A DNA stretch of 64,000 bases from CAZWKX01 sp964633975 (GCA_964633975.1 CAZWKX010000001.1:67791-131790), one strand, 5' to 3'; positions 1-8,317 are shown, counted from the first letter of the stretch. Numbers and translations: made by a program. Notes: generated by a model not told the origin, from the sequence alone.

Positions 1-532
1 CCTGATCACGGAGAATCGCCGCCATCATCTCGGCGGCCACCGGGTCGAGCCCAGAAAAAGGCTCGTCGAGCACGAGCACCTTCGGCTCGTGCACCAGAGC
101 GACGGCCAGCTGCACCCGCTGCTGGTTTCCATGAGAGAGATCCTGAAGCCGGATCTGTGCTCGATCGGCGAGACCGAACGCCTCCAGCAGCCTGCCTGCC
201 GCTGTACCCGCGTCGGAGCGGCTCATGCCGTGGAGGCGCCCAAAGTAGGTCACCTGCTCCAAGACCCTCATCCGGGGGTACAGGCCCCGCTCCTCCGGCA
301 TGTACCCGAAGCCGAGCCAGGCCCCACGATCCAGCGGCCTGCCATTCCAGGTGATGACGCCGGCGTCGAGGCCGACGAGCCCGAACACCGAACGCATCGC
401 CGTGGTCTTGCCTGCGCCGTTTGGACCCAGGAACCCCACCATCTGCCCCGGCCCGACTCCAAAAGAGCAGGCATCGAGAGCAACCACGTCGCCGTAGCGC
501 TTGTGGAGTCCTTCCAGTACGAGCACGGTCAC
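1..532 (-). CDS. ABC transporter ATP-binding protein, 3' part cut by window edge
   Basis: This is the N-terminal 177 residues of an ABC-2 type ATPase of the NatA/DrrA class. The Walker A motif is GPNGAGKTT (about residues 35-43). The signature region reads LSHGNQQR, with His where most ABC proteins have Ser-Gly, and is followed by the Walker B motif VLVLDEPFSGLDP. The stretch YMPEERGLYPRM is typical of the exporter ATPases that often carry a C-terminal DUF4162 domain. I start it at GTG 532 (V-T-V-L-V-L-E-G-L-H-K-R-Y-G), which gives the usual N-terminus for the family; no strong ribosome binding site is visible. The gene runs off the left edge, so the C-terminus and any partner permease are not seen. 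The substrate cannot be told. Confidence 0.9.
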   Translation of the reverse strand, partial: MTVLVLEGLHKRYGDVVALDACSFGVGPGQMVGFLGPNGAGKTTAMRSVFGLVGLDAGVITWNGRPLDRGAWLGFGYMPEERGLYPRMRVLEQVTYFGRLHGMSRSDAGTAAGRLLEAFGLADRAQIRLQDLSHGNQQRVQLAVALVHEPKVLVLDEPFSGLDPVAAEMMAAILRDQ

Positions 533-668
533 CTATACAAGCGGAAACTCGGCACGGCAGCGAGGGCCAAACGGCCGTACGCTTCGGCGGAGGGGGCCAG
601 CGCCGAGGCCGAGCCGGGCCGGGCCGATTGAGGTCCGACCCCGCCTGCTCTTCGACGGCGCGACCCGG

Positions 669-1217
669 TTAGCTGCGGGCCACCGAGACGGTCCCTTCGG
701 CCGTGGTGCCGTCGTTGAACTGAACCACGTAGTCGCCCTCGATACCTCCGTCGGCGCCTATGGACCCGGCAACCGTGAGAGCGGTGATGCGGCCAGACGG
801 ACCCGGGACTGCATCGGCAACAAGCTCGAACGTGTCATCCACGGCCACGTCGAGCGTAAGATCGCCGACAACCGCGCTCGTGCCTGTGAGCGGTGGCTCA
901 CCCCCGATCTCGAACGTCAACGTCTCAGCAGGCGGATCGCCCATCCCGAACACGAAGCGGCCGAGATCGACATCCACCGTCACCGTTGCGGTCGCGGCGT
1001 CGACGGAGACCTCGGCCTCGATCGATCCGCTGGAGCCGTACGTGGTGTTGGACCACTCCCCCGTGTAGTCGCCGACGAGGGCCTGCGCCATCATGACGGC
1101 AAGCTGGGCCTCCGACACGGCGGTCGTGGTCTCCTCCACAGTCGTGGCCTCGGTCGTGGTGGACTCGATGGTCGTCGAGGCCTCAACGGTCGTGGTTCGC
1201 GCTTCGGTCGTCGTCAC
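669..1217 (-). CDS. Lipoprotein body, separated from its signal peptide by a frameshift
   Basis: This reading frame encodes 182 residues from a GTG. It opens with a Thr/Glu-rich spacer of about 35 residues (TTTEARTTTVEAS...), followed by a mostly beta-strand, Gly/Val-rich domain with no family I recognise. Thr-rich spacers like this normally follow the lipid-anchored Cys of actinobacterial lipoproteins, and one occurs in the next lipoprotein at 3081-4310. The matching signal peptide lies just upstream in another frame (1214-1282) and ends in a TGA that overlaps this GTG. Removing one base near 1219-1222 would join the two into one lipoprotein reading ...AACGDDVTTTEA. I infer one gene with a one-base insertion, real or from sequencing. 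Translational coupling of two short reading frames is the alternative. Confidence 0.6.
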   Translation of the reverse strand: MTTTEARTTTVEASTTIESTTTEATTVEETTTAVSEAQLAVMMAQALVGDYTGEWSNTTYGSSGSIEAEVSVDAATATVTVDVDLGRFVFGMGDPPAETLTFEIGGEPPLTGTSAVVGDLTLDVAVDDTFELVADAVPGPSGRITALTVAGSIGADGGIEGDYVVQFNDGTTAEGTVSVARS

Positions 1218-1282
1218 ATCTCGTCGCCGCAGGCGGCGCCGAGCACCGCCACCACCACGAGCAGAATCAGAAGCCGGCGCAT
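1214..1282 (-). other. Orphaned lipoprotein signal peptide, N-terminus of 669-1217
   Basis: ATG 1282 is preceded by a good Shine-Dalgarno (AAGGGGAGGGAGCGC) and a -10-like TAGGCT further upstream at 1312-1317. It encodes MRRLLILLVVVAVLGAACGD, a classic type II signal peptide with the lipobox LGAAC, and then hits TGA after two more codons. The strong initiation signals show that this is the true start of the lipoprotein whose body continues in the frame of 669-1217. Confidence 0.65.
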
Positions 1283-1361
1283 TGCGCTCCCTCCCCTTGC
1301 GTGAGACCCGCAGCCTAACCAGCAGGGTGTCCCCAAACCCTGGCGCCTCGGCAGGCCGACC

Positions 1362-2954
1362 CTAGAAGCTCGCGACTTCCGGAACCTGCCACGCCGACGC
1401 CGTCCCCGCGATGATCCGCCCCAGCGTCTCCCACACCTCCGAGCTGGCGATGTCTCCCCCCTGCAGCCAGGTCGCGATCATCTGCTGCACGTCGTGCCGG
1501 CCGCGCAGACCGCCGTGGAATCCGGGAACCACAACCACGTCGACGCTCCCGTACTCGAGATCGCTCGGGTTGGTGACCGCGTCGGCAAGAGGAAGGATCA
1601 CCACCTCCTCCACGTCGGGCCAGTCGTACAGAGTGCGGGCCAGCTCCTCTGCGTCACGGCGCAACGAGTCGGTGAAGGGCCCATCCGCGGACAGCTCGAT
1701 CGGTGCCAACGAATCGATGAGCGCTCCCAGGGCCCGCAGCTGATAGCCGGCGACGACGCCCCTCCCCTCCTCACCCCAATCCGGGTACGTGGCCCGGCCC
1801 GGTTCGACTATCGGGCTCAACAGCACGAGCCGATCGATGTCGGCGTCGGGATACCGATTGAGGAAAGCGATCGTCACCAGCGTGCCCTCGCTCTCGGCCA
1901 CTATCGCCACCGGCTTTCCATGGCGCCGGGCCAAAGCGGTCACCTGTTCGTTCATGAGAACCGCGAGATCGGCTATGTCGGCATCGGTGGCCACGCCGGG
2001 ATGCGACAGGGGACGCGCCTCGGCGTCGAGACCCACATAGGAGAACTGCTCTACGGCCAAATCCGGCGCGATCGCCGCCAGATCGTCCGCCTCGTCGCAG
2101 CAGCCGCTGGCAAAACCGGCCACGAGCAGCACGGTGTGGCCTCCTTGAAGCGTCTCGACCTGGCCCGCTCCCCCGGGATCCTCAGTGGCGAAGGCGACAA
2201 AACCCAGCCGCGTGCCTCCGACGACGACCACAAACAAGACCGCGATGGCCACCACCGTTGCCGGCACCACCCGCAGCCGCCGTCCGGGGAGCCCGAGCAC
2301 GATGGCCCGCACACTGTGATGCCAAGCCCAGGCGTTGAACAGGCCGACGACGGCGACGACCGACAGATCCAGCACGGCGCCGCGGCCGGCCACGGCGAGC
2401 GCGGCCAGGCTGAGCACGAGGAAGGAGAGCGCCATCCAGCCGACGGACCGGGCCGGAGGCAGGCGCCGCCACCATTCGCAATCGATGCCGCCGTGGTGAA
2501 TGAGGAGGATGGTTGCAATGGCGGGAGGCAGCGCGGCGAAGAACACCCAGGACAGCGGGACCACCGCAGCACCGAAGAGGAGGGTGACCCACGGCGACAG
2601 CAGAACCACGGCGGCAACGGTGACCACAGCCGAATGCATCCAGGCGATCCAGAAACCGGGACGCTCCTCCCCGGCAGGCCAGGCCGATCGCACGAGCATG
2701 GCGGTCAGCAGCGACCGCAGAGCCACGAGCGCGACTAGGCCGAAGGCGAAGCTGAGAATCGAGCCGTGGAACACGAAGAGCCAGCGGAGATCGTGGAACG
2801 CGCCGAACGGGCCGAGTGCCGACACCTGAGGTGCCAGGCTCAGTCCCGACGGCATGCCGAGAAGCAACAGGACGATACCCTCGGCCACCGGGACGCCCAC
2901 CGCGAGCGCGAGGAGCGGCCGACGGTGCCAGAAGTCAGGCTCCAGCCAACGCAT
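1362..2954 (-). CDS. Membrane-anchored alpha/beta-hydrolase-like protein
   Basis: 530 residues. The first 250 or so hold about six to seven hydrophobic segments with a histidine-containing cytoplasmic or periplasmic loop (IHHGGIDCEWW). The rest is a soluble domain with features of an alpha/beta hydrolase: a strand-turn HTVLLVAGFASG, a nucleophile-elbow-like VAESEGT (Ser about 355, with Ala where Gly is usual), DRLVLLSPIV, and a late GFHGG that could supply the histidine. A hydrolase or thioesterase role is possible, but no substrate can be named. I chose ATG 2954 (MRWLEPDFW) over the upstream in-frame GTG because GGGGGA lies at the right distance before it. It seems to be a single-gene unit between two lipoprotein genes. 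Confidence 0.75.
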   Translation of the reverse strand: MRWLEPDFWHRRPLLALAVGVPVAEGIVLLLLGMPSGLSLAPQVSALGPFGAFHDLRWLFVFHGSILSFAFGLVALVALRSLLTAMLVRSAWPAGEERPGFWIAWMHSAVVTVAAVVLLSPWVTLLFGAAVVPLSWVFFAALPPAIATILLIHHGGIDCEWWRRLPPARSVGWMALSFLVLSLAALAVAGRGAVLDLSVVAVVGLFNAWAWHHSVRAIVLGLPGRRLRVVPATVVAIAVLFVVVVGGTRLGFVAFATEDPGGAGQVETLQGGHTVLLVAGFASGCCDEADDLAAIAPDLAVEQFSYVGLDAEARPLSHPGVATDADIADLAVLMNEQVTALARRHGKPVAIVAESEGTLVTIAFLNRYPDADIDRLVLLSPIVEPGRATYPDWGEEGRGVVAGYQLRALGALIDSLAPIELSADGPFTDSLRRDAEELARTLYDWPDVEEVVILPLADAVTNPSDLEYGSVDVVVVPGFHGGLRGRHDVQQMIATWLQGGDIASSEVWETLGRIIAGTASAWQVPEVASF

Positions 2955-3080
2955 AGTCCCCCACACGTCGCTACCTCAATTCAACCAGAGACGCGGGCGT
3001 TTCGTGACAGTAATCCGGGGCGCGTGCTCCAAGAGACCAGGAGCCGCAGAGCTCGGAGATAGTTCCACTGCAAAACCGGC

Positions 3081-4310
3081 TCAGGAGAAGTCGTCGCAGC
3101 CGTCCGAGCCGGCGCTCACGTAGTAGATGAGGTTCTCGCCCTCTTCGATGGCGGTGATGCCAAAGACGATGCCACCGCCCCAAGCCAGGCCCCTGGTGGC
3201 GTCGAAGAAGTTGGGCTGCCCATAGATGGCGACGAACTCGTCGCGGCTGCGACCGATGGTCACCCCTTCGGCGGTGGCGAGCGCCATGGCCCCGATGTCG
3301 ACGGCACGCGGATCGTCCGACTCGTAGGTGTATTGGGCCAGAACCCGGGTCCCGTCGGCCACGTCGCTGAAATCGATGGTGAGCACCGCCGGGTTCTCCG
3401 AGCCCGACTCGGCGGCCTGGATCACCCAGGTGATGTGTCGGTTGGTGCCCCGGCAGGTTCGGCCGCCGGCGTTTCCGGTCTGCCAGTCGGTATCTGCGGA
3501 AGGCTCCCCGAGCAGATCAATCAGCAACTCGATGACTGCGTCGGCATCATCGTCGAACGCGGCGATCCCGATCCCGCCCGAACCCAGGTACATGTCGCCG
3601 AAGTCGATGTTGACGACGTGGGGACGGGCCGCCTCGACGTCTATCAGGTACGAGGTGGGCACCGACGCCGATACCCGAATGCTGTAGGCGCTCTCCGAGG
3701 GAAGCTGGCCCGCCCAACTGCCGCCCGGCCCCAGATAGCGCACCTGAGTGCCGTCGTCCCTCTCAATCGTGACCTCGACCTCACCTTCGGAGACGATGAT
3801 GGAGAACACTCGGCCTTCGACGCCGCTGAGGGCGAAGACCTCGTCGTCCCCGTCGTCCACGTTCCCGGCGATCTGCTGAATCGTGTCCCTGTCGGTGAAG
3901 ACCACGTCTCGGTCCTCGCTGCATTCCCGAGCGAGCATGGCAAAAGTGCCTTCATCGGGATTGCCGGACGGAACGCGCCGCACCGAGGCCTGGACGTAGG
4001 CGACGGCGCGGCCGGTGATGGGGCCGAACACGCCGTCGACACTCACCTCTCCCTCCCCGGGCACCGGCTCGCCGTAGCCGTCACATACGAGATAGTGCTG
4101 AAGTGCCTCCACGTAGCCGCCTCGCTGGCCCTGGATGACAAAAGCCGGCCCGTTCTGTTCGAGAGTGATGACGTCGCCGAGCGTCGTCGTCGTCGCGGAG
4201 GTCGTGGTCGTCACAACGGTCGTGGGCGCCGCTTCGCCCGAGCAGGCGGCAACGACCAGGGCCAAAGCCGCTCCGACGGCGGGGAAGATCCTCCTCAGCC
4301 TCCTTCCCAT
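3081..4310 (-). CDS. Lipoprotein with a peptidoglycan-binding-like domain
   Basis: 409 residues. The N-terminus is a lipoprotein signal with lipobox VVAAC (Cys about 23), then a Thr-rich spacer (TTVVTTTTSATTTT). Residues about 58-125 resemble the peptidoglycan-binding PG_binding_1 fold: VDGVFGPITGRAVAYVQ matches its Asp-Gly-x-Phe-Gly-Pro-x-Thr signature. The rest (about 280 residues, Asp- and Gly-rich, mostly beta) is not recognised. It should sit on the outer face of the membrane and contact the cell wall. No ribosome binding site precedes the start. A TACTCT element ends exactly 6 nt before ATG 4310, so I take that ATG as a leaderless start rather than the in-frame GTG at 4316. Confidence 0.75.
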   Translation of the reverse strand: MGRRLRRIFPAVGAALALVVAACSGEAAPTTVVTTTTSATTTTLGDVITLEQNGPAFVIQGQRGGYVEALQHYLVCDGYGEPVPGEGEVSVDGVFGPITGRAVAYVQASVRRVPSGNPDEGTFAMLARECSEDRDVVFTDRDTIQQIAGNVDDGDDEVFALSGVEGRVFSIIVSEGEVEVTIERDDGTQVRYLGPGGSWAGQLPSESAYSIRVSASVPTSYLIDVEAARPHVVNIDFGDMYLGSGGIGIAAFDDDADAVIELLIDLLGEPSADTDWQTGNAGGRTCRGTNRHITWVIQAAESGSENPAVLTIDFSDVADGTRVLAQYTYESDDPRAVDIGAMALATAEGVTIGRSRDEFVAIYGQPNFFDATRGLAWGGGIVFGITAIEEGENLIYYVSAGSDGCDDFS

Positions 4311-4316
4311 GGCCAC

Positions 4317-4322
4317 AGAGTA
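4317..4322 (-). promoter_or_regulatory. -10 element for a leaderless start (lipoprotein 3081-4310)
   Basis: TACTCT followed by a 6-nt spacer and ATG 4310. It is one of eleven cases in this window in which a TAnnnT box sits 6-8 nt before a start that has no Shine-Dalgarno. Confidence 0.5.
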
Positions 4323-4474
4323 CGCGAATCACGCCACACGGGTGTAGTCGAAACCCCCACCGGGCCCCGGAAGCCACACCCCCGGCTCGGTCGGCACACA
4401 CAAAAAGCCCTCTCGCACGGCCCACTCCGGCCCGGATCGACGCTGCCGACCCAAACGCGCGCCATCATGGGGCC

Positions 4475-5566
4475 GTGCCAAAGGATCTCGATGAGCTGCG
4501 CGAACGCATCCGCCGCATCGACGACCAGATACTCCGCCTGGTAGCCGAGCGCCTCGAGGCGGCGCGCGCCGCCGGCCGTCAGAAGCGAGAAGCCGGCGTG
4601 CCGCTGCGCGACTGGGACGTGGAGCGGGCAGTGCTGGACCGAGCCGCCCAGACCGCTGCCGAGCTTGGCCTCTCCCCAACGACGGTCCGCTCGCTCATAC
4701 AAGTGCTCATCGCCGCGGCCCGGGCAGAGCAGGAGCGCATCTCGTACTCCACCTACCAAGGCTCAGCCGAGAGCATCGCCGTCATCGGCGGCGAAGGCCG
4801 CATGGGGCGCTGGTTCGTCGATTTTTTTCGCAACCAAGGTCACCGAGTCTCGGTAAGCGATCCCGCCGATCCCGACAGCGCCTCCCTCGAGAATGCGACG
4901 GCCGGCACATCGCTCGCCGTCATCGCCACTCCCCCGGATGCCGTCCCCGGGGTGCTCGACCGCCTCGCTTCCTCCGGCTACCGGGGCACCGCCTTCGATA
5001 TCGCCAGCCTCAAGGAGCACCTCCGTCCCGCGATCACCAGGGCCGCCGAGTCCGGGCTCTCGGTGACGAGCATCCACCCCATGTTCGGTCCCGACACGAA
5101 GACGCTGGCCGACCACGTCATCTGTGTGTGCGACTGTGGGGACACCCAGGCCGCCCACCGAGTCCGCGACCTCTTCACCGACACCGCCGCCACGATCGTG
5201 GAGCTGTCCCTGGAAGAGCACGACCGCGTGATCCTCTACGTGCTCGGGCTCTCGCACCTGGTCAATCTCCTGTTCGCCAAGGTGCTGATGAACGGGAACG
5301 CCGAGTTCGCCAGCCTCGACCGGGTGGGCAGCACGACGTTCCGCGCCCAGGTGGAGACGGCCAGCACGGTCATCGGGGAGGATCCCGGGCTCTACTACAT
5401 GATCCAGCGGCTGAACCCGTTCACCGCGGGCCTGTACGAAGCGCTCCGCCGCGAGTTCGACGAGCTGTCCGGATGGATCCTCGACGACGATCGCGAGCAC
5501 TTCACCGAGATGATGATGCGGGGCCGCGAATGGATGAGACGCCCCGAGGACCCCACCGGCGGATAG
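4475..5566 (+). CDS. tyrA: Bifunctional chorismate mutase / prephenate dehydrogenase
   Basis: 363 residues in the order of the E. coli T-protein. Residues 1-88 are an AroQ-type helical chorismate mutase (LDELRERIRRIDDQILRL..., then GRQK). Residues about 100-350 are a TyrA dehydrogenase with an NAD-binding IAVIGGEGRMG and the HPMFGPD motif (His about 201). The EEHDRV histidine and the arginine of TTFRAQ, which contacts prephenate in T-proteins, are also present. It would convert chorismate to prephenate and then to 4-hydroxyphenylpyruvate for tyrosine. By eye, the mutase domain has Val 49 where an active-site Arg precedes the conserved Glu (DWDVERAVL against the usual R-E), so mutase activity needs checking. 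The start is GTG 4475, since the nearby ATG at 4467 is out of frame. The gene stands alone between minus-strand neighbours. Confidence 0.9.
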   Translation: MPKDLDELRERIRRIDDQILRLVAERLEAARAAGRQKREAGVPLRDWDVERAVLDRAAQTAAELGLSPTTVRSLIQVLIAAARAEQERISYSTYQGSAESIAVIGGEGRMGRWFVDFFRNQGHRVSVSDPADPDSASLENATAGTSLAVIATPPDAVPGVLDRLASSGYRGTAFDIASLKEHLRPAITRAAESGLSVTSIHPMFGPDTKTLADHVICVCDCGDTQAAHRVRDLFTDTAATIVELSLEEHDRVILYVLGLSHLVNLLFAKVLMNGNAEFASLDRVGSTTFRAQVETASTVIGEDPGLYYMIQRLNPFTAGLYEALRREFDELSGWILDDDREHFTEMMMRGREWMRRPEDPTGG

Positions 5567-5574
5567 CCGCCGGT
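5555..5574 (+). terminator. Hairpin at the end of tyrA, possible I-shaped terminator
   Basis: ACCGGCGG and CCGCCGGT form a perfect 8-bp stem with an ATAG loop that contains the tyrA stop codon. No T-tract follows, so intrinsic termination is only a possibility. It lies between convergent genes and could work in both directions. Confidence 0.3.
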
Positions 5575-5625
5575 CTCACCCGGGAGCCCGGGGCAGGTCA
5601 CACCCACCCGTGAGCGCGGAGCAGA

Positions 5626-6477
5626 TCACGCGGGACGCTGCCAACCGGCGGCGTGCCGCAGGTGCTTGGCGAAGTCGAACGAGGCCCGCTCGAGCACGGC
5701 GTCGAGATCCTCGACATCGAGAAAGGGACCGTAGCTCACATACCTGTCGCCGACCGGGACCGTGAGGGTGCCGTCCGGGAACACCATGACGTAGAGCCTG
5801 TCGAGTGTCTCATGGCTCAGCCAGCTGATGCTGAAGAGGTGAGGAGTGGTCCCCACGCGCTCCTGCAGCTCGACGAACTCGGCGGAGCTCACAACCAAGT
5901 CCTCCCAACTCACGTCCGCGCTCATCGAGCGAGGAAACGCCTGGAACACGTTGTAGAACAGGCGATTGGGCATGACTGCAGCCCGTCTGTCGAACAGCGC
6001 CACGATGTCGGGAACATGGTCGATGTTGTGCCGAGTCACCGGAGTCGCCACCTTGACGTCGACCGCCGGGTGCAGGGCCAGGATGTCGAGGGCCGCCATC
6101 ACAGCGGTGAAGTGGCCGGCCTTCTTAGTCCGGGAGGACACCTCCTCGTTGGGCCCGTCCAGCGGGAGCGAGATGAGGTCGATGCAGGAGGCGTAGTTGT
6201 CGAGGAACCCGGCGGTCAGCTCGTCGCCGGTTGTGGAAAGGGCCACTTCCAGCCCGATATCGTCGGCCAGCCTCACGAGCGAGCCGATGTCGGCCCGCTT
6301 GAGTGGATCACCGCCGGTGAACACGACACGCCGGGCCCCGCTGGCGGCGATGCGGGCCACGATGGCCTCGGCCGTCTCGGTATCGACCTCTTCGACACCC
6401 TGAGGACCCCAGCAGTACACGCACTCCTCGTTGCACTCCGAGGTGACGTGGAAGTCGATGGTGGCCAGCCGAGGCAT
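5626..6477 (-). CDS. Radical SAM protein of unknown substrate
   Basis: 283 residues. The radical SAM cluster motif is CNEECVYC near residue 15 (Cys-x3-Cys-x2-Cys), followed by the GGDP motif (VVFTGGDPLKRAD) that helps bind SAM. The C-terminal third has no extra Cys cluster, so a SPASM domain is not evident. Substrate unknown; peptide maturases and cofactor enzymes share this core. I use ATG 6477 (MPRLATIDFHV). An upstream in-frame GTG at 6492 lies only 3 nt after a TACACT -10 element and would probably fall before the transcript start. It follows the methyltransferase at 6533-7144 in the same direction, so the two may work together. Confidence 0.85.
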   Translation of the reverse strand: MPRLATIDFHVTSECNEECVYCWGPQGVEEVDTETAEAIVARIAASGARRVVFTGGDPLKRADIGSLVRLADDIGLEVALSTTGDELTAGFLDNYASCIDLISLPLDGPNEEVSSRTKKAGHFTAVMAALDILALHPAVDVKVATPVTRHNIDHVPDIVALFDRRAAVMPNRLFYNVFQAFPRSMSADVSWEDLVVSSAEFVELQERVGTTPHLFSISWLSHETLDRLYVMVFPDGTLTVPVGDRYVSYGPFLDVEDLDAVLERASFDFAKHLRHAAGWQRPA

Positions 6478-6532
6478 GTGACCCGATCCCACCAGAGTGT
6501 ACAGATCCCGCCCGCCGCCCCGGCATCAGGTC

Positions 6533-7144
6533 TCAGGCCCGCAGCAGGTAGATGCCGAAGGTCGAGCCGGCGGCGCCTGTTTGGCGCTCGACCACCAGCC
6601 CCGCATCCCGGGCCAGGCCGGGCACCCCGCCTGAGGCACGGAACGAGCGATACCCGGGCAGGTGGCCGCTGAGCGCCTCCAACCCAACACTCAGGACCCG
6701 GGCCGCCCCGGCTCTGAGCCCGCGCGCCGGCCCAGGATCGTGGTCGATCACGAGAACCCGCCCTCGGTGCCCTGCGACCCGAGCCATCTCCCCAAGAGCG
6801 GCGCTGCGCCCATCCGCCGGGAGGGCGTGCAGCAGCGTCGCCGCCAGCACCAGATCGAAGGTGCCGGAGGCGAACGGGAGCCGAGCAGCATCTGCACATA
6901 TGAGGGGGGCGTCACCCCCGAGTCGACGCCGGGCCTCCCCAAGCATGGCGCCGGACGTGTCGACTCCGAACACTCGGCAGCCCGCCTCGGCGTAGAGCGA
7001 GAGGTGGGCCCCGGTGCCACAGCCCACGTCGAGCACGGCCATGCCCGGCCGAGAAGGCGCCAGATCGAGCCCGGCACGGCGAAGGCCGCCGACAAAAGAT
7101 CCGAGAAGTGGCTCGTAGAGCCGGGCGATCAGCGAGGCAGGCAC
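6533..7144 (-). CDS. Class I SAM-dependent methyltransferase
   Basis: 203 residues. SAM-binding motif I is VLDVGCGTGAH near residue 40. An acidic residue ends strand 2 (VFGVDTSGAM), and motif II/III is FDLVLAATLLHALP, so this is a Methyltransf_11-type fold. The protein is basic and Arg-rich near its C-terminus. The acceptor is not predictable. The start is GTG 7144: a TGA lies three codons upstream in the same frame, so no earlier start exists. It lies directly upstream of the radical SAM gene at 5626-6477, which suggests a shared small-molecule or peptide modification role. Confidence 0.8.
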   Translation of the reverse strand: MPASLIARLYEPLLGSFVGGLRRAGLDLAPSRPGMAVLDVGCGTGAHLSLYAEAGCRVFGVDTSGAMLGEARRRLGGDAPLICADAARLPFASGTFDLVLAATLLHALPADGRSAALGEMARVAGHRGRVLVIDHDPGPARGLRAGAARVLSVGLEALSGHLPGYRSFRASGGVPGLARDAGLVVERQTGAAGSTFGIYLLRA

Positions 7145-7232
7145 GAACCGAATTCAACCACCACCGGCCCGGCCCGGCAGGCAGGCCGCGTTGAGGGTCT
7201 GCCATCACGGAGACGCCAAGCGCCCGATCGCC

Positions 7233-7688
7233 CTACCAGATGTGAGGGCTCCAGTCGGCGGCCATGTCGGCACTGCAATCCTGGAGCTCGGCCCGCCCGT
7301 AGAGGATCGCTTCGTCGGCAGCCCGATACACGGCATACCACTCCCCGCCGGCGGACTGTCCGAACAGACAGATCTCGTCGTTCTCCGGGCTCTCTCCGAG
7401 GCGCAGGGCAACCGTGCCCACCGGGTGTTCGGGCGAGTAGTAGACGACGACGGGCTCCAAGGGCTCTAGGAGACTGGTGTCATCGGTGTACTCGCCGTTC
7501 TCGAGGTAATACAGCTCGACGGCCAGCAAGCCCGAGCGAAGGTCGGCCTGTATCTCCTTCTCGCGTGCTCTATCGACGATCCCGGCGAACACCGGGGTCG
7601 CCACCGCCACCAACACTCCGATGATGAGCACGACGATCATCATCTCGACGAGCGTGAAGCCCTGTTCCGCCTTCCTCAGCGCCCGCAT
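7233..7688 (-). CDS. Type IV pilin-like protein with prepilin N-terminus
   Basis: 151 residues. The N-terminus MRALRKAEQGFTLVEMM is a canonical class III prepilin signal: cleavage by prepilin peptidase after Gly 10 and N-methylation of Phe, with Glu at +5 of the mature protein. A hydrophobic helix follows (IVVLIIGVLVAVATPVF). The C-terminal domain has two Cys (DEICLFG and LQDCSAD) that could form the usual pilin disulfide loop. A strong Shine-Dalgarno (AAGGTGAGGC) precedes ATG 7688. No assembly ATPase, PilC or prepilin peptidase is nearby, so it would rely on machinery encoded elsewhere. It could be a pilus subunit or a type II secretion-like pseudopilin. Confidence 0.85.
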   Translation of the reverse strand: MRALRKAEQGFTLVEMMIVVLIIGVLVAVATPVFAGIVDRAREKEIQADLRSGLLAVELYYLENGEYTDDTSLLEPLEPVVVYYSPEHPVGTVALRLGESPENDEICLFGQSAGGEWYAVYRAADEAILYGRAELQDCSADMAADWSPHIW

Positions 7689-7770
7689 GCCTCACCTTTC
7701 GGCGAATCGTGCCCGGTCTCTTGACGGCAAGACTCCTTACGGTCGCGTCAAAAGGAGATGCAGGAAGTGA

Positions 7771-8226
7771 CTAGTCACCGGCGGCTCGCGTGATCGCCCG
7801 GTCGGCGACCGGCACCGACATCACCACACCGGTGACAGTGTCACCGTAGCGCCAGAGCGGGCGGAGCACCCGCTCCAGGTCAGTCACCGTAGCCACGACG
7901 ACCCGCAGCAGATAGGTCTCCGCTCCGGTGACCCGGTAAACGTCCAGGATCTCGGGAATGGTGCGGGCAAAGGCAACGAACTCCTCGTCGATGTCGGGGG
8001 GGCCGGCAACGCTCATCCGGACGAACGCTTGCACGGTGAAGCCGAGACGTGCCGGGTCGACGACGGCGCGATACCCGGCGATGATCCCCAACTCCTCAAG
8101 CCGGCGGACCCGGGCCGTCACCGCCGGCGCGCTGAGCCCGACCCGCCGGCCCAGCTCGCGAAAGCCCACCCTGCCGTCAAGCTGCAACTCGCCCAGGATG
8201 CTCCAGTCGATGTCATCGAGCCGCAT
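7771..8226 (-). CDS. Lrp/AsnC family transcriptional regulator
   Basis: 151 residues. It has an N-terminal winged helix-turn-helix (LDDIDWSILGELQLDGRVGF..., LSAPAVTARVRRLEE), followed by a RAM ligand-binding domain (IIAGYRAVVDPARLGF..., VTGAETYLLRVVV). Family members bind an amino acid or small metabolite and form octamers on DNA. I start it at ATG 8226 because AAAGGAGGAGGC sits immediately before it; the longer in-frame start at 8244 lies upstream of that ribosome binding site. An AT-rich intergenic region at 8230-8400 separates it from a divergent small gene and probably holds both promoters and an autoregulatory site. Confidence 0.9.
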   Translation of the reverse strand: MRLDDIDWSILGELQLDGRVGFRELGRRVGLSAPAVTARVRRLEELGIIAGYRAVVDPARLGFTVQAFVRMSVAGPPDIDEEFVAFARTIPEILDVYRVTGAETYLLRVVVATVTDLERVLRPLWRYGDTVTGVVMSVPVADRAITRAAGD

Positions 8227-8317
8227 GCCTCCTCCTTTGAACACGCGCTACTCACGGCCCGAGGCCCTGTGCACGTCGGCACAAGTCATTTTCGTCAGGC
8301 GATTCGGCTCATTTGCC

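Noticed and set aside
4467..4480. ATG 4467 as the start of tyrA
   Set aside because: It is out of frame with the chorismate mutase domain; GTG 4475 is in frame and gives the normal N-terminus.
7767..7778. Palindrome GTGACTAGTCAC at the end of the Lrp gene
   Set aside because: It covers the stop codon and has no T-tract; it is too short to call an operator or terminator without more copies.
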